From Micrococcus sp. (GTDB lineage Bacteria > Actinomycetota > Actinomycetes > Actinomycetales > Micrococcaceae): 64,000 bases of DNA. Below the pieces are notes generated by a model. That model worked only from the letters and a program-made list of their open reading frames with translations. It had not been told where the DNA came from and did no database searches. The translations under genes were made by a program, and so were the position numbers. Positions 52,170 through 62,461 of the stretch are shown one piece after another (the first letter of the stretch is position 1; each line of letters opens with the position of its first letter). Location: the NCBI GenBank assembly GCA_029961105.1, contig JASBVO010000002.1, positions 296,136 to 360,135 of the forward strand, given 5' to 3'.

Positions 52170-53597
52170 TCAGGAGGCGTGGACCCGCTCCGCGTCCTCG
52201 GCGGCGAGGTCGGAGCCCCTCGTCTCCCGGAGCATGGCCAGGACCACCACGCTGATCACGGCGATGCCCGAGAGCATGAGGCCCACGGCCCCGCCCCCGA
52301 AGGCGGCCAGCAGGGTGGCAGCGGCCAGCGGCGGCAGCGCCCCGCCGAGGATGCCCGCCAGGCCGTAGGCCAGGCCTGCCCCGGTGTAGCGGTACTCGGT
52401 CTGGAACAGCTCGGGCAGGAAGGACCCGGCCGCGCCGAAGCTCAGCCCGGCCACGACCAGCGTCCCGATCACGCCGAGGGTGAAGAACAGGAAGCTGCCC
52501 CCCTCCTCGGTCAGCCCCGCGTTCAGCACCGGGAACATCACGAACGACCAGACCAGCCCGGCCACGCCGGCCACCAGCAGGGTGCCCCGGCGGCCGATCC
52601 GGTCGGAGAGGATGCCGGAGCCCACGGTGGCGATCGCGAAGAACACCGAGGTGATGACGCCGGCCAGCAGGACCTCGTTGCGCTCCAGCTTCAGCACGGA
52701 GGAGCCGTAGCTGGTGAGGAAGGAGGTCCCGATGTAGAAGAACGCGAAGAGGGAACTGAACGCGACCCCGCCCAGCACCATCTCCTTCCACTGCCGGCGC
52801 ACGGAGGCCCAGATCGGCAGGGTGCGATGCTCCCGGGCCGCCGCCGGACGGCCCGCGGCGGCGGCCTCCTGGGCCCGCGCCCTGGCCTTGGCCTCCAGGA
52901 ACACGGGGGTCTCCTCGAGGCTCAGCCGGATCCACAGGCCCACGATCACGAGCGCCGCGCTGAGCACGAACGGCACGCGCCACCCGAACTCCATGAAGGC
53001 CCCCGAGGAATCGCCGAGCGTGATGTTGGTGATGAGGAACGTGCTGCTGGCCAGCCCGAACGCGATCGCCGGGCCGAGCATGGGCAGGGAGGCGAAGTAG
53101 CCGCGCAGCTTCGGCGGCGCGTACTCGGCGGCCATCAGGGCGGCCCCCGCCCATTCACCGCCGACGGCGAAGCCCTGCAGGAAGCGCAGCGTCACCAGCA
53201 GGATGGGGGCGAGGACGGCGAACGAGCCCAGGGCCGCCGGCGTCGGCAGCAGGCCGATGAGCACGGTGGCCACGCCCATGATCAGCAGGGTGGCGACCAG
53301 GGCCTTCTTGCGGCCGATCCGGTCCCCGAAGTGCCCGAAGACGACCGCTCCCACCGGACGGGCGAAGAAGGCGACCGCGAAGGTGGCGAACGAGGCCACC
53401 AGGCCCCCGGCCTCGCCCAGCGCCCCGAAGAAGAGGGTGGGGAAGACGAGGGCGGCTGCGGTGCCGTAGATGAAGAAGTCGTAGTACTCGATGGTGGTGC
53501 CCACGGTGGTCGCGACGGCGACGCGTGCCATGGGCGGCTTCTTGACGGGCACGGCAGCCCGGGTCACCTGCTGCTGGTCACGGCTCATCAGGGTCAT
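52170..53597 (-). CDS. MFS transporter, MHS family, probable aromatic acid importer
   Basis: 475 residues from ATG 53597, with GAGGAGAGG directly upstream. MHS signatures: TTIEYYDFFIYGTAAALVFPT in helix 1, RPVGAVVFGHFGDRIGRKK after helix 2 and FLQGFAVGGEWAGAALMA in helix 4. The central loop (EAKARARAQEAAAAGRPAAA) is hydrophilic. Embedded in the homoprotocatechuate cluster between the regulator and the ring-cleavage dioxygenase, it most probably imports the aromatic acid (for example hydroxyphenylacetate) with protons. It resembles the MHS protein at 24813. Confidence 0.88.
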   Translation of the reverse strand: MTLMSRDQQQVTRAAVPVKKPPMARVAVATTVGTTIEYYDFFIYGTAAALVFPTLFFGALGEAGGLVASFATFAVAFFARPVGAVVFGHFGDRIGRKKALVATLLIMGVATVLIGLLPTPAALGSFAVLAPILLVTLRFLQGFAVGGEWAGAALMAAEYAPPKLRGYFASLPMLGPAIAFGLASSTFLITNITLGDSSGAFMEFGWRVPFVLSAALVIVGLWIRLSLEETPVFLEAKARARAQEAAAAGRPAAAREHRTLPIWASVRRQWKEMVLGGVAFSSLFAFFYIGTSFLTSYGSSVLKLERNEVLLAGVITSVFFAIATVGSGILSDRIGRRGTLLVAGVAGLVWSFVMFPVLNAGLTEEGGSFLFFTLGVIGTLVVAGLSFGAAGSFLPELFQTEYRYTGAGLAYGLAGILGGALPPLAAATLLAAFGGGAVGLMLSGIAVISVVVLAMLRETRGSDLAAEDAERVHAS

Positions 53598-53700
53598 GGC
53601 CTCTCCTCGGTGCGAGACAGTGAATGTGATGCACGCCACACTAAGGAGCGGAAGGAGCGTCCGTTACCTCCCGAAGGAGGTAGCGCGTCCGGGGAACGAC

Positions 53701-53740
53701 GACGGCCGGCCCCTCACGCTGTGAGGTGCCGGCCGCCGTC
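53701..53740 (-). terminator. Hairpin downstream of hpaD
   Basis: GACGGCCGGCCCCTCA pairs with TGAGG-T-GCCGGCCGCCGTC across a five-base loop, with one bulge. It lies between the hpaD stop (53780) and the start of the downstream MHS gene, separating the two units on the minus strand. Confidence 0.6.
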
Positions 53741-53779
53741 GGGACCGTCCGGGGCGATCCCCCGGACCGGCTCAGGACA

Positions 53780-54946
53780 TCAGAGCTGGTGGCCGAGCTT
53801 GAAGCCCTTGGCCGCCTCGCCCGTCCAGGTGCCGTCTGCGTCACCCTCGCGGGTGTAGGAGAACCCGTCGGCGCCGATGGTGACCTCCATCTCGGAGTCG
53901 TCGGTGCGGGCCACGACCTCCTTCGGGTTCCCGTCCAGGTCGAGGACCAGCGAGGCGTTGGTGTACCAGGACGGGACGACCGGATTGCCCCAGAAGTCCC
54001 GGCGCTGGTTGTCGTGCACGTCCCAGGTGACCACCGGGTTGTCCGGGTCGCCGGTGTAGTAGTCCTGGGTGTAGATCTCGATCCGGTGGCCGTCCGGGTC
54101 CAGGATGTAGAGGTAGAAGGCGTTGGAGACGCCGTGGCGGCCGGGGCCCCGCTCGATCCGGTCGGAGATCCGCAGCGCGCCCATCTTGTCGCAGATCGCC
54201 AGGATGTTGTGCTTCTCGTGGGTGGAGAACGCCACGTGGTGCATGCGCGGGCCGTCGCCGCCGGTCATGGCGGTGTCGTGGACGGTCGGCTTGCGCCGCA
54301 TCCACGCCGCGTACACGGTGCCGGCGTCGTCCTGGATGTCCTCGGTGACGCGGAAGCCCAGGTCCTGCATGAACTTGGTGGCCCGCGGCACGTCCGGGGT
54401 GACCTGGTTGAAGTGGTCCAGGCGCACCAGCGCCCCCGGGGTGTAGAGGTCGTAGCGCCAGGCCAGCCGCTCCACGTGCTCGACGTCGTGGAAGAACTCG
54501 TAGGGGAATCCCAGCGGGTCCTCCACGCGCACCGAGTCGCCGATGCCCTTGGTGAAGCCCTCCGGGCGGCGCTCCACCCGGCAGCCGAGTTCCTCGTAGA
54601 AGGCCACGGCCTTGTCCAGGTCCTCGGGGCTGCGCACGCGGTAGGAGAAGGCGGCGACGGCGGCCACCGGGCCCTTGCGCAGCACCAGGTTGTGGTGGAT
54701 GAACTCCTCCAGCGAGCGCAGGTAGATGGTCTCCGCGTCCTCCTCGGTCACCGTCAGGCCCAGCACGTCCACGTAGAACTCGCGGGACTTGGCCAGGTCG
54801 GTGACCACCAGCTCCATGTAGGCGCAGCGCAGGATGTCCGGGGCGGGGGCCTGCGGGGTGGGGATCGGGTTGTCGGAGTGGATGGGGGCTTCCTGCGAGA
54901 CGTAGAAGCCCGAGGACGTCAGCGTCCGGTCGTCGAGGTGGGTCAT
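53780..54946 (-). CDS. hpaD: Homoprotocatechuate 2,3-dioxygenase (3,4-dihydroxyphenylacetate 2,3-dioxygenase)
   Basis: 388 residues, two vicinal-oxygen-chelate modules, close to the actinobacterial enzymes (about 365). Metal ligands are expected in RLDHFNQVTPD, MHHVAFSTHEKHN and HRIEIYTQDYY (His, His, Glu). It opens the catechol ring of homoprotocatechuate next to the hydroxyls with O2, giving 5-carboxymethyl-2-hydroxymuconate semialdehyde. Fe(II) or Mn(II) can be the metal in this family. The semialdehyde dehydrogenase gene hpaE lies upstream by 97 bases in the same direction. Confidence 0.92.
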   Translation of the reverse strand: MTHLDDRTLTSSGFYVSQEAPIHSDNPIPTPQAPAPDILRCAYMELVVTDLAKSREFYVDVLGLTVTEEDAETIYLRSLEEFIHHNLVLRKGPVAAVAAFSYRVRSPEDLDKAVAFYEELGCRVERRPEGFTKGIGDSVRVEDPLGFPYEFFHDVEHVERLAWRYDLYTPGALVRLDHFNQVTPDVPRATKFMQDLGFRVTEDIQDDAGTVYAAWMRRKPTVHDTAMTGGDGPRMHHVAFSTHEKHNILAICDKMGALRISDRIERGPGRHGVSNAFYLYILDPDGHRIEIYTQDYYTGDPDNPVVTWDVHDNQRRDFWGNPVVPSWYTNASLVLDLDGNPKEVVARTDDSEMEVTIGADGFSYTREGDADGTWTGEAAKGFKLGHQL

Positions 54947-55043
54947 GGCTGTCCTTGTTTCTCGTGCGGGGGGTACGGGGATTCCGGCTAGGGGGAACTG
55001 CAGGAGGTGGGCGGCGGGCCGGTGGGCCCGCCGCCCACGGCAC

Positions 55044-56591
<1,548 letters not shown>

Positions 56592-56635
56592 GGTGGGGTC
56601 CTCTCGGTGTGGCGGACGGACGGAAGTGGTGGGGT

Positions 56636-57361
56636 TCAGTGCTGGCCGGCGGGCGCCATGGTGTCCATGTACGCCGCCAGGGTGTTGGCGCGGTGCTGCC
56701 GGGCGGCGGCCTCGATCTCCTGGAACGGGGCGCCGGCGGCGATGAGGTCGAGCAGCTGGTCGTGCTCGGCCACGGACTCGGGTGCCCTGCCGGGCACGTG
56801 GGCGAAGGTGGAGGAGCGCAGGGCGGTCAGGCGGTTCCAGCCGCGGTGCACCAGGTCGAGGATGTGCGGGTTCTGGTGGTGCTCGAACAGGGTGGCGTGG
56901 AACTCCTTGTTCAGGGCGGTGAACTCCACCGGGTCGAAGTCGTCCAGCAGCGCGCGCATCCGGGCGTTGATCTCCCGGGCCCGCTGCAGCTCCTCGGCGG
57001 TGACCAGCGGGGCGCACTGGGCGGTGGAGAACCCCTCCACCAGCGCCAGCGTCTCCATCGTGTACTGGTACTCCACGGGATCGATCCCGACGACGGTCGC
57101 CCCGACGTTGCGCTCGTAGGAGACCAGGTCGTCGTGCTGGAGCCGACGGATCGCCTCGCGTACCGGCACCACGGACATGCCGAGCTCGTCGGCCAGCTGG
57201 GACAGCACCAGCCGGCTGCCCGGCGCGAAGCGGCCCTGCTGGATGCCCTCGAGCAGTGACTGGTACGCCCGGTCCGCCTTGGAGTGGCTCTCGGCCGGCG
57301 CGGCGGCGTCCCGGGCGGTGGCGGGCCCGGAGGCCCGCGCGGCGCCCGGCACGGCGCTCAC
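56636..57361 (-). CDS. GntR-family (FCD domain) regulator of the homoprotocatechuate genes
   Basis: 241 residues from GTG 57361, overlapping the FAH-RraA stop by four bases (GTGA). Winged helix: SRLVLSQLADELGMSVVPVREAIRRL. The C-terminal FCD domain is all helical and has the metal/ligand histidine pattern EFHATLFEHHQNP and SVAEHDQLLDLI. FCD proteins bind pathway acids and then release DNA. The palindrome ATCGTATACGAT upstream of this operon (59044) and of hpaH (51084) is a plausible site. Confidence 0.9.
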   Translation of the reverse strand: MSAVPGAARASGPATARDAAAPAESHSKADRAYQSLLEGIQQGRFAPGSRLVLSQLADELGMSVVPVREAIRRLQHDDLVSYERNVGATVVGIDPVEYQYTMETLALVEGFSTAQCAPLVTAEELQRAREINARMRALLDDFDPVEFTALNKEFHATLFEHHQNPHILDLVHRGWNRLTALRSSTFAHVPGRAPESVAEHDQLLDLIAAGAPFQEIEAAARQHRANTLAAYMDTMAPAGQH

Positions 57362-58995
57362 GAGGTCTGCCCCGCATTCTGGGCGGCACGGTACTCGGCG
57401 TAGCGCTGCTTCCACTCGGCGTTCGGCGGGAACAGCCCGTCCACCGGATGGCCCTCCGCCACGCGGTCGAAGACCCAGGCGTCCTGGAGCTCCTGCTCGT
57501 AGGCCGCCTCGACGACCTCGTGCAGCAGGGCCGGCGGGACGATGACCACGCCGTCGTCGTCGCCGATGACGATGTCCCCGGACTGCACGGTGGTGCCGCC
57601 GCACGCGATGGTGCCGCCGACCTCCCACGGGACGTGGCGGCGCCCGAGCACGGCCGGGTGGGCGCCGTTGGAGTAGACCGGCAGGCCGACCTCGGCGACG
57701 GCCGCACTGTCCCGCACGCCGCCGTCGGTGATCACGGCGTTGGCTCCGCGCACCTTGGCGCGCAGGGCCAGCACGTCCCCGAGGGTGCCGGTGCCGGTCT
57801 CGCCGCGCGCCTCCATGACGACCACGTCGTCCGGCTCCACGGAGTCCATGGCCCGCTTCTGGGCGTTGAAGCCACCGCCGAAGGCCGTGAACAGGTCCTC
57901 GCGGTTGGGGACGTAGCGCAGGGTCTTGGCGTAGCCGAGGATGCGCTGGCCCGGGTGCATGGGACGGACGCCGTCGATCGTGGCGTTGTCGATGCCGCGC
58001 TTGCGCAGCTGGGCCGTGATGGTGGCCACCGCGGTGGCGTTGATCTTGGCCTTGAGCTCGTCCGTGAGCAGGGAGCGGTCGGCGGTGGGCATCGAGGGGA
58101 CGTAGTGGTACCCGGCCCCCTGCGCCGGTGCCGCGCCCGCGCCGGCCGAGGCGCCGCCGTCGCCGGCCTCCGGGGCGACCGGGGGCAGCCCGGCGGCCTC
58201 GCGGGAGCCCCAGGCCTCCTCGCGCTGGGTGTCGTCCACCTTCGGGCCGTGACCGTAGGGCGCCATCGCGTGCTCCCCGGCCACCACGCGGGTAACCAGG
58301 CGGCCGCTGGAGGGGGCACCGGGGGCGGAGGGCGCGTCCACCTCGACCTCGACGACGTCGCCCGGCTGGGCCACGGAGGAGCCGGCCGGGGTGCCGGTGA
58401 GGATGACGTCCCCGGCCTCCAGGGTCATCAGCTGAGACAGGTCCGCCACGAGCTGGCCGAAGGGGAAGACGAGGCCCTCGGTGGTGTCGTCCTGCACGAG
58501 TTCGCCGTTGACCCAGGTGCGCACGCGCAGCGCGGCCGGGTCCACGTGCCCCGCGGGGATGACGTTCGGTCCCAGCGGGGTGAAGCCGTCACCGGACTTG
58601 TTCTTGATGTTCGAGCCCTTGTCCGCGTGGCGCAGGTCGTACAGGCCCCAGTCGTTGGCGGCGGTGATGCCGGAGACCTTGGACCAGCCCTCCTCCGGGG
58701 TGACCCGGCGGCAGTCCTGGCCGATGATGAGCGCGATCTCGCCCTCGTAGGCGAGCAGTTCGGTGCCGGCGGGGCGCTCGATGGCGTCTCCCGTGCGAGC
58801 GATGGAGCTGCCGGCCTTGAGGAAGTAGCCCGGGAACTGCGGCGAGCGCCCGCGCTGGGCGATGCGCGAGGGGTAGTTCAGGTGCAGGGCGATGACCTTG
58901 CCCGGGCGGTTCTCCCGCACTGTGAAGTCCACGGGCACCGGAGTGGCCGGGGTCTGGTGCTCTGGGGTGCCCTGCTGGCCAGGGTTGGCTGTCAT
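57358..58995 (-). CDS. Fusion of fumarylacetoacetate-hydrolase-fold (HpaG-like) and RraA-like aldolase/decarboxylase domains
   Basis: 545 residues. Residues about 20-250 are a FAH domain: YEGEIALIIGQDC, ITAANDWGLYDLRHAD, and GDVILTGTPAGSSV near 215. After a Gly/Ala-rich linker (about 265-310), residues about 320-530 form an RraA/HMG-aldolase domain with EARGETGTGTLGDVLALRA, the catalytic GGVRD (R428, D429) and GDIVIGDDDGVVIVP. E. coli HpaG is instead a tandem of two FAH domains (isomerase and decarboxylase). Here the RraA-like half, a family that includes oxo-acid decarboxylases/aldolases, may replace one of them. The exact step is inferred. Confidence 0.82.
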   Translation of the reverse strand: MTANPGQQGTPEHQTPATPVPVDFTVRENRPGKVIALHLNYPSRIAQRGRSPQFPGYFLKAGSSIARTGDAIERPAGTELLAYEGEIALIIGQDCRRVTPEEGWSKVSGITAANDWGLYDLRHADKGSNIKNKSGDGFTPLGPNVIPAGHVDPAALRVRTWVNGELVQDDTTEGLVFPFGQLVADLSQLMTLEAGDVILTGTPAGSSVAQPGDVVEVEVDAPSAPGAPSSGRLVTRVVAGEHAMAPYGHGPKVDDTQREEAWGSREAAGLPPVAPEAGDGGASAGAGAAPAQGAGYHYVPSMPTADRSLLTDELKAKINATAVATITAQLRKRGIDNATIDGVRPMHPGQRILGYAKTLRYVPNREDLFTAFGGGFNAQKRAMDSVEPDDVVVMEARGETGTGTLGDVLALRAKVRGANAVITDGGVRDSAAVAEVGLPVYSNGAHPAVLGRRHVPWEVGGTIACGGTTVQSGDIVIGDDDGVVIVPPALLHEVVEAAYEQELQDAWVFDRVAEGHPVDGLFPPNAEWKQRYAEYRAAQNAGQTS

Positions 58996-59042
58996 TGCTG
59001 TCTCGCCTCCGCGATAGGTGTGATCTGAGTCGCTCTGCTCCA

Positions 59043-59056
59043 GATCGTATACGATC
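59043..59056. promoter_or_regulatory. GntR-type operator of the FAH-RraA/gntR/hpaE/hpaD operon
   Basis: GATCGTATACGATC is a perfect 14-base palindrome about 50 bases upstream of the FAH-RraA start. Its 12-base core is identical to that at 51084-51095. Confidence 0.72.
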
Positions 59057-59222
59057 CAGTGCCTCGTGCGAACACCTCGGGGAGGAAGGCTCGTGGTCGG
59101 TCGGTGGGAATCAGCCCTTCACGGCGCCTGGGGAGGCACACTTGTCACCACTCAACGGCACCTCAAGGGAACGAAGGAGGCGGGGCAGCCCGGAGGCCCC
59201 CCGCGGGCGCAGGAGGGGCGCC

Positions 59223-60776
59223 CTACTCGCCGGCGGCCAGCTTGCCGCGCAGTCGCTCGCGCATCGCCGCGCTGGCCTGGTTGAGGCCGATGACCTCCAC
59301 GGCCTTGCCGTAGCGCGCGTACTTGTCCGTGATCGCATCCAGGCTCGCCACGGTGGAGGCGTCCCAGACGTGTGAACCGGACAGGTCGATGACCACCCGC
59401 TCCGGGTCCCCGAGGTACTCGAACTGCGTGTAGAGGTCGTTCGAGGAGGCCCAGAACAGGGCGCCGTCCACCGTGTAGGTGGCGGTCGCACCGCCGTCGG
59501 GCGCCTCCTGCACCGACCGGTGCACGGTGACCACGTGGGCCACCCGGCGGGCGAAGAGCACCATGGCCGTCAGCACGCCCAGGCCCACGCCGATGGCCAG
59601 GTTGTCGGTCGCCACGGTCGCGATGACGGTGACGAGCATGACCGTGGTCTCGGACTTCGGCATGGCCCGCAGGGTGGACGGGCGGACGGAGTGCCACTCG
59701 AAGGTCGACCAGGCGACGAAGACCATCACGGCCACGAGCGCGGCCATCGGGACCTGACCGACCACGTCGCCCAGCGCGACGGACAGGACCATGAGCAGCA
59801 CTCCCGCCGTGAAGGTGGAGATCCGGGTGCGCGCCCCGGAGGCCTTCACGTTGATCATGGTCTGGCCGATCATGGCGCAGCCGCCCATGCCCCCGAAGAG
59901 GCCGGCGAGGATGTTCGCCCCGCCCTGGCCCAGGGACTCGCGGGTCTTGTCCGAGCGGGTATCCGTGACGTCGTCCACCAGCTTGGCCGTCATGAGGGAC
60001 TCGAGCAGCCCGACGACGGCCATGGCCAGTGCATAGGGCGCGATCACCTGCAGCGTCACCAAGGTGAAGGGCACGTCCGGGATGAGGAAGGCGGGCAACG
60101 CGTCCGGCAGATCGCCCTTGTCCCCCACGGTCGGCACGGACAGCTGGACGAGGACGGCCAACAGGGTCACCACGATGATGGACACCAGCGGGGCCGGCAC
60201 GGCCGTGGTGAGCCGCGGGACGAGGAAGATGATGGCCAGCCCGATCGCCACCAGGACGTAGACCGGCCAGGGGACGCCGATCAGGTCCGGCAACTGGGAG
60301 ACGAAGATGAGGATGGCCAGCGCATTGACGAATCCGGTCATCACGCTGCGGGGGATGAACCGCATCAGCTTCGCGACGCCCAGCAGACCGAGGATGACCT
60401 GGAACAGGCCCGCCAGGATGACGGTGGCGAACAGGTACTGCACTCCATGGCTGGCCACCACCGGCGCGACGACCAGGGCCGTGGCGGCGGTGGCGGCCGA
60501 GATCATCGCCGGGCGGCCGCCCAGGAAGGAGATGGCCACGGCCATGACCGAGGCGGCATAGAGGCCCACCTTGGGATCGACGCCGGCGATCAGCGAGAAC
60601 GCGATGGCCTCCGGGATGAGGGCGAGCGCGACCACCAGCCCGGCGAGCACCTCGGTCTTCAGCCAGCCCGGGCGCCTCAGCGTCTTCACCACCGACATGC
60701 GCTCCTCGGTACTGACGCCGGAGGACTCCAGGACCAGGTTCTGCCGGACCTCAGGGTGATTCGGGTGCGTGGACAT
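59223..60776 (-). CDS. SulP-family anion transporter with STAS domain
   Basis: 517 residues. About 10-14 membrane segments start [20 protein letters not shown], with the family signature [20 protein letters not shown] and [17 protein letters not shown]-terminal cytoplasmic STAS domain (about 435-515; [20 protein letters not shown]) follows. SulP carriers move sulfate, bicarbonate or other anions, often with Na+ or H+. The ATG at 60776 has GAGG about ten bases upstream. Sulfate or bicarbonate are the likely substrates; the sequence alone does not separate them. Bicarbonate would suit the biotin carboxylase at the left end, but the genes are 50 kb apart. Confidence 0.88.
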   Translation of the reverse strand: MSTHPNHPEVRQNLVLESSGVSTEERMSVVKTLRRPGWLKTEVLAGLVVALALIPEAIAFSLIAGVDPKVGLYAASVMAVAISFLGGRPAMISAATAATALVVAPVVASHGVQYLFATVILAGLFQVILGLLGVAKLMRFIPRSVMTGFVNALAILIFVSQLPDLIGVPWPVYVLVAIGLAIIFLVPRLTTAVPAPLVSIIVVTLLAVLVQLSVPTVGDKGDLPDALPAFLIPDVPFTLVTLQVIAPYALAMAVVGLLESLMTAKLVDDVTDTRSDKTRESLGQGGANILAGLFGGMGGCAMIGQTMINVKASGARTRISTFTAGVLLMVLSVALGDVVGQVPMAALVAVMVFVAWSTFEWHSVRPSTLRAMPKSETTVMLVTVIATVATDNLAIGVGLGVLTAMVLFARRVAHVVTVHRSVQEAPDGGATATYTVDGALFWASSNDLYTQFEYLGDPERVVIDLSGSHVWDASTVASLDAITDKYARYGKAVEVIGLNQASAAMRERLRGKLAAGE

Positions 60777-60855
60777 GGCGGGGCCTCGGTGCTTCAGGGG
60801 CGGGAATGACGCCCTCCACCCTATCCGGGCAGGACGACGTCCCTAGACTGGGGCC

Positions 60856-61392
60856 ATGAGCGAGCAGCCCGAGAACGCCCCGGACCGGACCAACCCCGAG
60901 ACCGGGCTGCCGGTGTCCGCGCCCCAGGCCGCGTGGCCGGAGCGGGTGGACACCGGCCCCCACCAGGTCAGTTACCGGATCACCGTGAACGCCCCCGCCG
61001 CGGAGCTGTGGGCGCTGCTGGCCAATCCCCACCGGCACCACGAGGTGGACGGCTCACAGTCGGTGCAGTTCACCAGGACCGGGCCCACCCGGCTGGCGGT
61101 GGGCGACGAGTTCACGGTCGCGATGCGCAAGTTCGGCGTGCCCTACACGATGAAGCTGGTGACCACCGCCGCCGACGAGGGCCGCCTGGTCGAGTGGCAG
61201 CACCCCGGTGGGCACCGCTGGCGCTGGCTGTTCGAGGACCAGGGCAACGGCAGCACCGTGGTCACCGAGACCTTCGACTACTCGTGGACCCGGCCGGCCG
61301 TGGCGCGGCTCTACGAGCTGAGCCGGCGCCCGGCCGACAACGCCAACGGCATCCGCTCGTCCCTGACCCGGCTGGCCGGCCGCTACCTGTAG
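60856..61392 (+). CDS. SRPBCC-family (START-like) protein
   Basis: 178 residues. The Bet v1/START-like beginning SYRITVNAPAAELWALLANPHRHHEVDGS is followed by the groove-lining strand VEWQHPGGHRWRWLFEDQG and the C-terminal helix NANGIRSSLTRLAGRYL. SRPBCC proteins bind hydrophobic small molecules or act as cyclases and stress proteins; no specific role can be given. It is divergent from the SulP gene and followed after 11 bases by an alpha/beta hydrolase, so these two form a small operon. Confidence 0.83.
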   Translation: MSEQPENAPDRTNPETGLPVSAPQAAWPERVDTGPHQVSYRITVNAPAAELWALLANPHRHHEVDGSQSVQFTRTGPTRLAVGDEFTVAMRKFGVPYTMKLVTTAADEGRLVEWQHPGGHRWRWLFEDQGNGSTVVTETFDYSWTRPAVARLYELSRRPADNANGIRSSLTRLAGRYL

Positions 61393-61403
61393 GCGTGCAG
61401 GCC

Positions 61404-62279
61404 ATGCAGCCCCCGATGGACCCGTCCCTCCTCCACGTCACGTCCGACGACGGCACCCGCCTTGCGGTCCAGCTCCTGGGTGCGGGATCCGGCCCGCCGC
61501 TCATCGTCCTGCCGGGTGGGCCGTGCCGTTCGCCGGAATACCTCGAGGACCTGGCCGGGCTGTCCGAGGTGCGGCCCCTGGCGGTCCTGCACCCGCGCGG
61601 GACCCCGGCCACCGGCACGCTGTCCCGCGGGTGGTGGACCGACGCCGCGGACGTGGTGGCCGTCATCGATGCCCTCGGACTGGCGCAGGCCGACCTGCTC
61701 GCCCACTCCGCGGGAACCCAGCTCGCCCTGGCCACGGCCGTCCAGCACCCGGACCGCGTGCGCACCCTGGCGCTCGTCACCCCCGCGGCAGCCTGGCTGA
61801 CCGGGACCGAACACGACGGCGCGGCGATCGCCGCACGCCGCCAGGAGCCGGTGATCGCAGAGGCCCTGGCATCGATGGCCGGTCCGGAGCCCGACGACGA
61901 GCCCCAGTTCCAGGCGGCCTCGCCGATCCAGCGACCCGCCGGGTATGCCCGATGGACCCGGCGGGAGCAGGAGCATTCACCCCTCGGGTCGACGTCCCGA
62001 GCGGCCCAGCACGCCTGGTACGCGCACACCCCGGATGACGCCGTGGACCGGATCCGGCAGGCTGGCGTGCCTCCGACACTCGTCATCGGCGGGACGGAGG
62101 ACATCCTGGTCGGCGATGCCCCGGTCCGTGCCCTGGCCCGCGTGCTGGGCGCCCGGCTGGAGATGATCGACGACTGCGGGCACTATCCCTGGGTGGAGCA
62201 GCCCGGGGCCTTCCGCCGGCTCGTGGACCCCTGGGTGGCGGACGCCCGAGAGACCTCGGAGACCGCCCGAGGGGACTGA
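61404..62279 (+). CDS. Alpha/beta-fold hydrolase (proline-iminopeptidase/epoxide-hydrolase-like)
   Basis: 291 residues from ATG 61404 (GTG 61395 is also possible). The oxyanion region is VLPGGPCRSPEYL, the nucleophile elbow is LAHSAGTQLALA (Ser in H-S-A-G), the acid is in VIGGTEDILVG and the histidine is in DDCGHYPWVEQP. The HGGP-like GGPC motif is typical of proline iminopeptidase relatives, although many are general esterases. No signal peptide is present. It is cotranscribed with the SRPBCC protein. Confidence 0.85.
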   Translation: MQPPMDPSLLHVTSDDGTRLAVQLLGAGSGPPLIVLPGGPCRSPEYLEDLAGLSEVRPLAVLHPRGTPATGTLSRGWWTDAADVVAVIDALGLAQADLLAHSAGTQLALATAVQHPDRVRTLALVTPAAAWLTGTEHDGAAIAARRQEPVIAEALASMAGPEPDDEPQFQAASPIQRPAGYARWTRREQEHSPLGSTSRAAQHAWYAHTPDDAVDRIRQAGVPPTLVIGGTEDILVGDAPVRALARVLGARLEMIDDCGHYPWVEQPGAFRRLVDPWVADARETSETARGD

Positions 62280-62414
62280 CCGTACGGCGCGCCACGCACC
62301 GCCCCCGCCGGCTGGCCCCCGGGCGGACGACCGAACCCCCGAGCGGACGGCCGACCTCAGGGCGGACGGCCGGATCCCCTGAGCAGGCGGCCGGCCCCTC
62401 CCGGGCAGCCCAGC
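62280..62414. repeat. GC-rich degenerate repeats before the terminator
   Basis: GCGGACG or GCGGACGGCCG recurs four times between 62320 and 62375. No gene is visible. It is probably low-complexity spacer between convergent genes. Confidence 0.4.
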
Positions 62415-62439
62415 GGCGCCCGCCGGGGAGGCGGGCGCC
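62415..62439. terminator. Terminator hairpin between convergent hydrolase and aldehyde dehydrogenase genes
   Basis: GGCGCCCGCC (62415-62424) and GGCGGGCGCC (62430-62439) form a perfect ten-pair GC stem with loop GGGGA. Confidence 0.72.
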
Positions 62440-62461
62440 GGCGTCGGGAAGGAGCACCTGT

